Assembly (NCBI RefSeq): GCF_016598615.1
Contig: NZ_CP066831.1
Location: forward strand, 3,968,001 to 4,032,000
Origin: Streptomyces liliifuscus
GTDB taxonomy: Bacteria > Actinomycetota > Actinomycetes > Streptomycetales > Streptomycetaceae
Length of the DNA: 64,000 nucleotides
Reading direction: 5' to 3'
In this document: piece after piece, positions 50,351 to 57,498 of the stretch
How the letters are laid out: each line of letters opens with the position of its first letter
Position numbering within the stretch: the first letter of the stretch is position 1
Position numbers and translations under genes: made by a program
The notes under the pieces: generated by a model
What the model was told of the DNA's origin: nothing
What the model saw: the letters and a program-made list of their open reading frames with translations, nothing else
Database searches by the model: none

Positions 50351-50671
50351 TTACTGGTTCTGCGGCGGCAGCGCTGCGACGAAGGGGTGGTCGCGCTCGA
50401 TGAGTCCCAGCTTGCTGGCACCGCCGGGCGAGCCGAGCTCGTCGAAGAACTCGACGTTCGCCTTGTAGTAGTCCTTCCACTCCTCGGGAGTGTCGTCTTC
50501 GTAGAAGATCGCCTCGACCGGGCAGACCGGCTCACAGGCACCACAGTCGACGCATTCGTCCGGGTGGATGTACAAGGACCGGGAGCCCTCGTAGATGCAG
50601 TCGACCGGGCACTCCTCGATGCACGCCTTGTCCTTGACGTCGACACAAGGCTGCGCGATGACGTAGGTCAC
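50351..50671 (-). CDS. fdxA: 7Fe ferredoxin (3Fe-4S/4Fe-4S)
   Basis: A 106-aa protein. The Cys pattern CVDVKDKACIEECPVDC, where the first site lacks the usual Cys arrangement, binds a 3Fe-4S cluster; CVDCGACEPVCPVEAI binds the 4Fe-4S cluster. A longer acidic C-terminal arm (EEWKDYYKANVEFFDELG) is typical of actinobacterial FdxA/FdxC. It is a low-potential electron donor, for example to cytochromes P450. GTG at 50671. Divergent from the acetyltransferase. Confidence 0.94.
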   Translation of the reverse strand: MTYVIAQPCVDVKDKACIEECPVDCIYEGSRSLYIHPDECVDCGACEPVCPVEAIFYEDDTPEEWKDYYKANVEFFDELGSPGGASKLGLIERDHPFVAALPPQNQ

Positions 50672-50812
50672 GCTGTCGTTCCTCCTCGATAGGGCGCTGG
50701 CGAGCCGTCTTCAGGCTCCGCCACCTGGCGCGCGGGAGCGCGGCGTCGTCGATGCCCGCACCTAGTATCTCCGTTCTTGGGCATGATCCGAACAGGAGGG
50801 TTGGACTGAGCT

Positions 50813-51916
50813 GTGGAATTCTCCGCACACTTCCGTCTCGAAGTCCGTGTTACCCCCGCTGACGTGGGGAAACGCGTCTCGGTGCGACGGTTGCGCGAAG
50901 ACCCTCCTGAGGGTGAGAAGTTCACCGACACGGTTGGCGTTCTCACATCATGGGACGACGGTGTGCTGCTGATCACACGACGGTCCGGGGAGAGCGTCCG
51001 TATTCCGGAATCGGCGCTGGTGGCGGGCAAGGTCGTCCCGACCGCCCCGGCCCGCCGCAGGGGCCCGGCGGCCTCGTACGAGGAGCTGGCGCGGGTCGCC
51101 GCCCGGGCCTGGCAGCCGGTCGAGCGGGAGCGGCTCGGCGAGTGGGAGCTGCGGGCCGCCTCGGGGTTCACCCGGCGGGCCAACTCGGTGCTGCCGCTCG
51201 GCGACCCGGGCGTCCCGCTGGACGACGCGCTGTCGCTCGTACGGGAGTGGTACGCGGCCCGGGAGCTGCCCGCGTACGTGCAGACCGCGACCGGGGCCGA
51301 AGGCACGCAGGAGCTGTTGTGCGCGGAGCTGGAGGCGCGGGGGTGGGTGCGCGAGGTGACCGCGGAGATGTGGATCGGCGCTCTGGCGCCGATCGGTGAT
51401 CTCCCGGACCCCGCCCCGGACCGGACCGTCGTGCTGGCGCGCGAGGCGGACGAGGCGTGGCTGGGCCGCTATCAGCGCAAGGGCGTGAGCGAGGTGGCCC
51501 TGGAGGTGCTGGGCAGCGGACCGTCGGTGTGGTTCGCGACCGTGCCCGGCGCCGAACCGGGCATACCCGCGGCGATCGGCCGCTGTGTGGTCGACGGGCG
51601 CTGGGCCGGTTTCGCGGCGGTGGAGGTCGACCCGTCCCTGCGCCGCCAGGGCCTGGCCACCACGGTCATGGCCGCCCTGGCCCGCCGGGCCCTGTCCGAG
51701 GGCGCCTCGGCGGCCTGGCTCCAGGTGGAGGCCGACAACGCGGGCGCCCGGGCCCTGTACGCGGGGATGGGCTTCGCGGCGCATCACGCGTACCACCACT
51801 ACCTCGGGCCCGCGGCAACGGACGGCGGGATCTCCGCCGGTGCCGACGAACAGGTCGGCCACCGCGCGGGCGGCGAACTCGGTGGCGGAGCCACAGAGCG
51901 GTATCGATCGGTGTGA
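50813..51916 (+). CDS. GNAT acetyltransferase with N-terminal SH3-like domain
   Basis: A 367-aa protein. An N-terminal barrel-like part (DVGKRVSVRRLREDPPEGEK; TSWDDGVLLITRRSGE) is followed by a degenerate GNAT half and a canonical C-terminal GNAT domain with VDPSLRRQGLATTVMAAL (acetyl-CoA loop) and EADNAGARALYAGMGF. Substrate unknown. Its M. tuberculosis counterpart, if any, is not clear to me. GTG at 50813, preceded by AGGAGGGTTGGACTGAGCT. Followed by the transglutaminase-like gene after 17 bp. Confidence 0.85.
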   Translation: MEFSAHFRLEVRVTPADVGKRVSVRRLREDPPEGEKFTDTVGVLTSWDDGVLLITRRSGESVRIPESALVAGKVVPTAPARRRGPAASYEELARVAARAWQPVERERLGEWELRAASGFTRRANSVLPLGDPGVPLDDALSLVREWYAARELPAYVQTATGAEGTQELLCAELEARGWVREVTAEMWIGALAPIGDLPDPAPDRTVVLAREADEAWLGRYQRKGVSEVALEVLGSGPSVWFATVPGAEPGIPAAIGRCVVDGRWAGFAAVEVDPSLRRQGLATTVMAALARRALSEGASAAWLQVEADNAGARALYAGMGFAAHHAYHHYLGPAATDGGISAGADEQVGHRAGGELGGGATERYRSV

Positions 51917-51933
51917 AAGGGCACGAGGCAGCT

Positions 51934-52785
51934 ATGCGTCCTCTTCATCCTCCCGGGCCCGAGCGGAGCGCCGAGTGGCGGCGGCGGTTCGGCGACGAGG
52001 CGCGGGCCGAGCGGCCCGATCTGTCGGCGTTGTGTCTGCTGGTGGGCGCCCAGGCGGACGGGGAACTGGACGAGACCGGGCTGGACGCGGCGCAGATCGA
52101 GCTGGACCGGCTGGCCGGGGAGCTGCCGTTCCGGCCCGGCGGACCGCGGTCCTGGGCCACTGCACTCGCCGAGCACCTCGGCGGCCGCTGCGGGTTCCGG
52201 GGTACGCCCGGTGACTACCAGCGGCTGGACTCCTCACTGCTGCACGAGGTGCTGCGGCGCCGCCGTGGGCTGCCGATCCTGCTGTCGGTGGTGTGGATGG
52301 AGGTCGCGAGGCGGGCCGGGGCCCCGGTGTACGGGGTTGCTCTGCCGGGGCACTTCGTCGTCGGGTTCGGGCCGCCGGAACAGCAGGTTCTCGCCGACCC
52401 GTTCGACGGGGGCCGGGTGCTGACCGGGACCGATGCGGAGTTGCTCGTGGCCGGGGCCACGGGGGCGCCGCTGGATCCTTCGATGCTGTCGCCCGCGGAT
52501 CCGCTGGACGTCGTCCTGCGCATCCTCAACAACGTCCGTGCTTGGGCCGCGGCTCGGCCCGAACGGTCCGATGTGGCCCTCTGGGCCGTCGAGCTTTCCC
52601 TGCTGCTGCCGTCCCATCCCGCTCGTCTTCGGTACGAGCGGGCGCAGTTGCTCGTGGAGCGGGGGGACTTCCTCGCGGGGGCGGTGGAACTCGACGCGTA
52701 CGCGGAGGTTGTGGCCGCGGTTGATGAGCCTGCGGCCGATCGGGTTCGGGGGCAGGCCCGGGCCGCTCGGGCCATGCTCAACTGA
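51934..52785 (+). CDS. Transglutaminase-like (SirB1/transglut_core2) protein
   Basis: A 283-aa protein matching the SirB1-type family: GCRGFRGTPGDY-like start of the core domain, RRRGLPILLSVVWMEVAR, and VYGVALPGHFVVGF holding the active-region His. A C-terminal TPR-like helical part (LRYERAQLLVERGDFLAG) follows. The catalytic Cys of true transglutaminases is not obvious, so activity is uncertain. ATG at 51934, 17 bp after the acetyltransferase stop; probably cotranscribed. Confidence 0.82.
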   Translation: MRPLHPPGPERSAEWRRRFGDEARAERPDLSALCLLVGAQADGELDETGLDAAQIELDRLAGELPFRPGGPRSWATALAEHLGGRCGFRGTPGDYQRLDSSLLHEVLRRRRGLPILLSVVWMEVARRAGAPVYGVALPGHFVVGFGPPEQQVLADPFDGGRVLTGTDAELLVAGATGAPLDPSMLSPADPLDVVLRILNNVRAWAAARPERSDVALWAVELSLLLPSHPARLRYERAQLLVERGDFLAGAVELDAYAEVVAAVDEPAADRVRGQARAARAMLN

Positions 52786-52846
52786 ATCTCACGGATCGTT
52801 CGCCCAAGCGCCGCAGGGCTGTTGTCGTGGGGCGGGTGCGGGTGCG

Positions 52847-52907
52847 TTGTGGCTGGTCGCGCAGTTCCCCGCGCCCCTGGAGGGCGCCCCGCTGAAGGGG
52901 CGCCCTC
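52847..52907. terminator. Dispersed repeat copy 12 plus 11-bp perfect hairpin
   Basis: An inverted copy of the repeat (52847-52878) is followed by hairpin GAGGGCGCCCC/GGGGCGCCCTC (52880-52907), between the convergent transglutaminase and response-regulator genes. Confidence 0.88.
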
Positions 52908-52916
52908 TGACGGGGC

Positions 52917-53531
52917 CTACAGCCAGCCCTTCTCCCTCGCGATCCTGACCGCCTCCGCCCTGTTCCGTGCCGCCAGTTTCTGGATTGCCGTGGAGAGGTA
53001 GTTGCGGACCGTGCCGTGGGACAGGTGGAGGGCTGTTGCCAGGTCGGCGTTGGTGGAGCCGTCGGCCGCCGCGCGGAGGATCTCGCGTTCGCGGTCGGTG
53101 AGGGGGTTGGCGCCCTCGGCCAGGGCCGCCGCGGCGAGTGCGGGGTCGATGACGCGTTCGCCGGTGAGGACCTTGCGTATCGCCTCGGCGAGTTGGGCGG
53201 CGGGGGCGTCCTTGACCAGGAAGGCGTCGGCGCCCGCCTCCATGGCGCTGCGGAGGTAGCCGGGGCGGCCGAAGGTCGTGAGGATGACCAGCTTGAGCGC
53301 GGGGAACTCCCGGTGGAGCTCGGCCGCCGCCTCGATGCCGGTGGCGCCCGGCATCTCGATGTCCAGGAGCGCCACGTCCACGTCGTGCCCGCGTACGGCG
53401 GCCAGCACCTCGTCGCCGCGGGCGACCTGTGCCACCACGTCGATGTCCGGTTCGAGGCCGAGCAGGGCGGCCAGCGCCTCGCGGACCATCGACTGGTCCT
53501 CGGCGAGCAGGACCTTGATCGATCGGCTCAT
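52917..53531 (-). CDS. NarL/LuxR-type response regulator
   Basis: A 204-aa protein. The receiver domain has VLLAEDQSMVR, DVALLDIEMPG (phospho-Asp about residue 54) and FLVKDAPAAQL; the C-terminal LuxR helix-turn-helix is NPLTDREREILRAAADGSTN. It is the partner of the adjacent DesK-like kinase: ATG 53531 overlaps the kinase stop as ATGA. Expected to bind the palindrome upstream of the ABC genes. Confidence 0.93.
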   Translation of the reverse strand: MSRSIKVLLAEDQSMVREALAALLGLEPDIDVVAQVARGDEVLAAVRGHDVDVALLDIEMPGATGIEAAAELHREFPALKLVILTTFGRPGYLRSAMEAGADAFLVKDAPAAQLAEAIRKVLTGERVIDPALAAAALAEGANPLTDREREILRAAADGSTNADLATALHLSHGTVRNYLSTAIQKLAARNRAEAVRIAREKGWL

Positions 53532-54688
53532 GCCCCGGATCCTACGGCCGCGGGGACCGCGGGAACGCGGGCCAGCAGCCGGAAACCGTGCCGTGCGCTC
53601 CCCGCCTCCAGCTCCCCGCCCACCTTCTCCAGCCGCTCCCTCAGTCCGGTCAGCCCGTTGCCCGGACCGCTGTCCGCGCCGCCGCCGTCGTCCTCCACAC
53701 TCAGCTCCAGCACCGGCCCCTCCAGCGTCTGGCGCCGCACCACCTCGACCGTGCACCGGCGGGCCCCGCTGTGGCGTACGACGTTGGTGACCGCCTCGCG
53801 CAGCGCCCAGGCCAGTGCGGACTCGGTCTCCGAGGCGACGCCCGTGAGGTCCGGTTCGGCCGGCAGTTCGGCCGTGATGCCCGCCGCCGTGAGGGCGACC
53901 CGCGCGCCCGCGAGTTCGCCGGGCAGCCGGGGCCGCCGGTAGCCGGTGACCGCCTCGCGGACGTCGACCATGGCCTGCCGGCTGACGTTCTCGATGTCGG
54001 CGACCTGCTGGGCCGCCTTGTCGGGGTGCTCGGGCAGCATCCGGCCCGCGAGCTCGCTCTTCAGGGTGATCAGCGAGAGCGAGTGGCCGAGCAGGTCGTG
54101 CAGGTCGCGGGCGAGCCGCAGCCGTTCCTCGTTGGCGGCGAGCTGGGCGACGGTGGCGCGGGCCTCGCGCAGCTCGATCGTCGTACGGATCAGTGCGCGG
54201 ACGCCGACCATGGAGAAGCCGCCGAGGAGTGCCGGCAGGAGCAACGAGGCCAGGTACTCGTTCCCCTCCGGTACGGAGAGGGCGATCACCGTCATCAGCG
54301 CGGACACGGCCGGGACGGTCAGCCGGGCGAACCGCGGGGGCAGTGCCGCACCGGACGCGACCGACACGTACACGAACAGGACGAGCCACTCGCGGCCGAG
54401 GGTGAGCGAGAGGATCGACGACTGGGCCGCGAGCACGGCCAGCGAACCGAGGACGACCCCGTCGGCCGCGCCGCGTCCGGCGCGGAAGACCAGGGCGAAG
54501 TACCAGGCGACGAAGGCGACCAGGCCGACGGCGCCCAGGACGCGGACGCCGTCGCTGTGCCCGCCGTGCAGCAGGTCGCTCACCGGCGCGCTCAGATAGG
54601 CGAGCCAGATACCGGTCCAGAGGAACTTGACCGCCCTCTGCCTGTTGTTCTGCGGGCGCTGCCCGATGCCGATCTCCACGCCGCTCAC
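53528..54688 (-). CDS. DesK-type sensor histidine kinase
   Basis: A 386-aa protein with five or six N-terminal membrane helices and no large sensor domain, a coiled coil, the HisKA_3 motif LARDLHDLLGHSLSLI (phospho-His about residue 193) and a C-terminal ATPase with TNVVRHSGA (N box) and GNGLTGLRERLEKVGG (G box). This DesK/LiaS-like layout usually senses membrane state or the cargo of a linked ABC exporter. GTG at 54688 in a GTGA overlap with the permease gene. Confidence 0.92.
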   Translation of the reverse strand: MSGVEIGIGQRPQNNRQRAVKFLWTGIWLAYLSAPVSDLLHGGHSDGVRVLGAVGLVAFVAWYFALVFRAGRGAADGVVLGSLAVLAAQSSILSLTLGREWLVLFVYVSVASGAALPPRFARLTVPAVSALMTVIALSVPEGNEYLASLLLPALLGGFSMVGVRALIRTTIELREARATVAQLAANEERLRLARDLHDLLGHSLSLITLKSELAGRMLPEHPDKAAQQVADIENVSRQAMVDVREAVTGYRRPRLPGELAGARVALTAAGITAELPAEPDLTGVASETESALAWALREAVTNVVRHSGARRCTVEVVRRQTLEGPVLELSVEDDGGGADSGPGNGLTGLRERLEKVGGELEAGSARHGFRLLARVPAVPAAVGSGA

Positions 54689-55497
54689 GCCTTCAGCGTG
54701 TCCTTCCTGTACAGCCAGGCCGCGCCGCCCGCGAACAGGACGAAGGAGACGGCGAGGATGGCGAGGTCCTTCGCGTGCGGGGCCTGGCTCTGTTCGATGG
54801 CCTGCCCGAGGGCAGCGTACGCGTGCGTGGGGAGCCACTTGGCGATGTCCTGCAGCCAGTCGGGGAAGGTCGTCGTGGGCATCCACAGGCCGCCCAGCAT
54901 GGACAGGCCGAAGTACACGATCATCGTGATCGGGCGGACCGCGTCACCGCTCGCCATGTAGCCGATGGCGACGCCGAGCGCGGCGAAGACGAGGCTGCCG
55001 GCCCAGATCGCGCCGGTGAGCGCGAGCCACTGCCAGGCGTCCAGGCGTACGTCCTTCACGGCCGCCGCGACCACGAAGACGACGACGATCGACGGGAGGC
55101 TGATCACGGCCGCGCTCGCGGTCTTCGCGAGGACGTAGCCGCGTCCCGGCAGCGTGGTGAGCCGCAACTGCCGTACCCAGCCGCTCTCGCGCTCCTTGGC
55201 TATCCGCTCGCTGTTGCCCATGAGGACGGCGGTCAGGGCGCCGAAGGAGGCCATGGAGACCATGAAGAACGTCGGCAGGGTGAGCCCGGTGCCGTCGACC
55301 TTTGTCGTGCTGTCGGCGCTGCCCGCGATCAGCAGGAACAGGGCCGAGGGGTAGATCACCGAGAAGAACAGGAACTTGCGGTTGCGCAGGGCGCGGGTGA
55401 TCTCCAGCCTGATCAGACCGTTCATGCCGGACATACCGCTCATGGGGTTCCGGGTGTTCGCGGCCTTGATGGAGTTCATGGTCTTCGTGGCGTTCAT
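54685..55497 (-). CDS. ABC-2 type transporter permease
   Basis: A 270-aa protein with six hydrophobic segments of ABC-2/DrrB type; the cytosolic start MNGLIRLEITRALRNRKFL and the MASFGALTAVLMG helix are typical. It forms the membrane half of an efflux pump with the ATPase below. Several Met codons precede the first helix; ATG 55497 is used because it overlaps the ATPase stop (ATGA). Confidence 0.9.
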   Translation of the reverse strand: MNATKTMNSIKAANTRNPMSGMSGMNGLIRLEITRALRNRKFLFFSVIYPSALFLLIAGSADSTTKVDGTGLTLPTFFMVSMASFGALTAVLMGNSERIAKERESGWVRQLRLTTLPGRGYVLAKTASAAVISLPSIVVVFVVAAAVKDVRLDAWQWLALTGAIWAGSLVFAALGVAIGYMASGDAVRPITMIVYFGLSMLGGLWMPTTTFPDWLQDIAKWLPTHAYAALGQAIEQSQAPHAKDLAILAVSFVLFAGGAAWLYRKDTLKA

Positions 55498-56423
55498 GAG
55501 GTGCGCGCCTCCTCGGCGGCGGTGATGGCGACGAAGGCCTGCTCCAGACCGAGCCCGGCCACTTCGAGGTTGCGGGGGTGGACGCCGAGCCCGTACAGGG
55601 CGTGGACGGTCGCGTCGGCGTCGGAGGACTGGATGCGGACCGTGTGGCCCGACACGTCGAGCGAGGTGAGGAAGGGCAGGTCGCGCAGCGCGGGCTCGTC
55701 GATCGGGCCCTCCAGGTCGAACGCGATCCGCCGGGCGCCGGCCTTCGCCTTGATCTCGGCGGCGGTGCCGTCCGCGAGCAGCCGTCCCCGGTGCAGGACG
55801 AGCACACGGTCGGCGATGGCGTCGGCCTCCTCCAGGTAGTGCGTGGCGAACAGGACCGTCCGCCCCTGGTCGGCCTGCTCGCGCATGGTGGCCCAGAAGG
55901 CCTGGCGCGCGGAGACGTCCATGCCGGTCGTCGGCTCGTCGAGGACGATGAGGTCGCTGTCCCCGGCCGTGGCGAGCGCGAAGCGCACGCGCTGCTGCTG
56001 GCCGCCCGAGAGCTTGTTGACCTTGCGGTCCGCCAGCTGGGTGAGGCTCGCGCGGGCGAGCACGTCCGGCACGGGGAACGGCTTCGGGTGCAGGGCGCAG
56101 CCGAGCCGGACCAGCTCGCCGACCGTGACCTCGTCCATCAGCCCGCCGCTCTGCAGCATCGCGCCGACCCGCCCGGCGACGATGGCGTCCCTCGGGCTGC
56201 CGCCGAACACCCGCACCGAGCCGCTGTCCGCCTGCTTGAGGCCGAGCAGCAGGTCGAGCGTGGTCGACTTGCCCGCACCGTTGGGCCCCAGCAGGGCCAC
56301 GGTCTCGCCCGGGTGCAGGGCCAGCGTGAGCCCGTCCACGGCCCGTACGCTTCCGTAGGTCTTGGTCACCTGATCGAACCCGACCACCGAGCCGGTGGCC
56401 TCCGCTGTCGCAGTCGCTGTCAT
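55494..56423 (-). CDS. ABC transporter ATP-binding protein (DrrA type)
   Basis: A 309-aa ATPase: LGPNGAGKSTTLDLL (Walker A), LSGGQQQRVRFAL (signature), DLIVLDEPTTGMDV (Walker B) and FATHYLEEADAIADR (H loop). The C-terminal extension is of DrrA/NodI type. First gene of the ABC-ABC-kinase-regulator operon. ATG at 56423 (MTATATAEAT). The promoter gap above it is only 91 bp and holds the palindrome described below. Confidence 0.93.
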   Translation of the reverse strand: MTATATAEATGSVVGFDQVTKTYGSVRAVDGLTLALHPGETVALLGPNGAGKSTTLDLLLGLKQADSGSVRVFGGSPRDAIVAGRVGAMLQSGGLMDEVTVGELVRLGCALHPKPFPVPDVLARASLTQLADRKVNKLSGGQQQRVRFALATAGDSDLIVLDEPTTGMDVSARQAFWATMREQADQGRTVLFATHYLEEADAIADRVLVLHRGRLLADGTAAEIKAKAGARRIAFDLEGPIDEPALRDLPFLTSLDVSGHTVRIQSSDADATVHALYGLGVHPRNLEVAGLGLEQAFVAITAAEEARTS

Positions 56424-56483
56424 GCGACCCAGCGTGGCGGGAGACGGGCCCCGCCCGGCAGTGTCGGCCGTCGTCACTCCCGG

Positions 56484-56497
56484 ATGACAGATGTCAT
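56484..56497. promoter_or_regulatory. Perfect palindrome ATGACAGATGTCAT upstream of the ABC operon
   Basis: ATGACA-GA-TGTCAT, a 6-bp perfect inverted repeat with 2-bp centre, 60 bp before the ATPase start. Inverted repeats of this shape are common binding sites of NarL/LuxR response regulators, and one such regulator is encoded at the end of this operon. Confidence 0.6.
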
Positions 56498-56514
56498 GTG
56501 CGGGGACGCGACAC

Positions 56515-57363
56515 TCACCTCCTGGCCCCCAGCACCTCCAGCGCGTCGGCCACCGAGCGGAGGAAGGCGGCGTACGCGTGGGCGCTGCACGGCAGTTCCG
56601 GGTTCCAGGGCGCCACGGCCGCGGTCGCGGTGAGGGCCTCCCACGCGGGCACGGACTCCAACTCCCCCGCCGGTACGGCGTTCGCGCGGGCGTCCGCGAG
56701 GACCAGGTCGGGGGCGAGGCCGAGGGCGTGCTCCCAGCTGGTCGTGGACCAGTTCGCACCACCGGCGCCGGGCTCGACCAACTCCACGCCCAGTTCGGCC
56801 AGATGACGTAGTTCGGGCCAGGTCCCGGGCCGGGCGAGATGCACCTGGCGGGTTCCGCCGGCCGACAGCGCGAGCACCTTCAGCGGAGCGGAGGCGGCGG
56901 ACCGTACGGCGTCCTCCGCGGCGGCCAACTCGCTGTCCCCGCCCGCCGGTTCGCCGCCGAGGGCCACCGCCAGCTGGCCGAACCGCGCCAGGATGCCGGG
57001 CAGCGAGGTGTCGCCGCCGACCGCGAGGGCGAGGACGGGTGCGCCGGCCCGTTTCGCCGCCGCCTCCGTGACGGCGTACGGCTTCTCCCGGTCGTAGGTG
57101 ACGTCGACGACGATGTCGGGCCGTACGGACCGTATCGCCCCGTCGTCGAGCCCCTTGCCCGCGCCCAGGTACGGGACGTCTGCCAGGGCGCCGGACTTGG
57201 CGCGGTCGGGCTCGTCGCCGTCGTGGCCTGATCCGTACACCCCGACGGGCCGGACCCCCAGATCCCACAGTGCCGCGCCCGCGCGGACGTACGCGGCCAC
57301 CCTCTCGGGCCGCCCGATGCGCCGTAACGTGATCCCCCGGTCGTCCGTGAACTCCCAGCCCAT
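56515..57363 (-). CDS. Periplasmic-binding-protein-like (siderophore/B12 type) soluble protein
   Basis: A 282-aa protein with a class III substrate-binding fold: GWEFTDDRGITLRRIGRPER at the start, VDVTYDREKPY, then SWEHALGLAPDLVLADA. These usually bind iron-siderophores outside the cell, but no signal peptide or lipobox is present and no permease is adjacent, so it may act in the cytosol. ATG at 57363. The downstream ABC operon has its own promoter. Confidence 0.75.
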   Translation of the reverse strand: MGWEFTDDRGITLRRIGRPERVAAYVRAGAALWDLGVRPVGVYGSGHDGDEPDRAKSGALADVPYLGAGKGLDDGAIRSVRPDIVVDVTYDREKPYAVTEAAAKRAGAPVLALAVGGDTSLPGILARFGQLAVALGGEPAGGDSELAAAEDAVRSAASAPLKVLALSAGGTRQVHLARPGTWPELRHLAELGVELVEPGAGGANWSTTSWEHALGLAPDLVLADARANAVPAGELESVPAWEALTATAAVAPWNPELPCSAHAYAAFLRSVADALEVLGARR

Positions 57364-57436
57364 ACGGCACCCGCCCCTTCGACACCCGCCCGGCGCGGGC
57401 CACTCGGGCCACGATGAGCCGGACGCCGGAACGAGA

Positions 57437-57471
57437 CAAGGGGACACCCGGCCATCACCGGGTGCCCCCTT
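57437..57471 (-). terminator. Terminator after the collagen-like gene
   Basis: Arms AAGGGGACACCCGG and CCGGGTGCCCCCTT (one mismatch) around CCATCA, 28 bp after the stop of the upstream minus-strand gene. Confidence 0.8.
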
Positions 57472-57498
57472 CAACCAGTCCGCTCAACCGGTCCGCGA

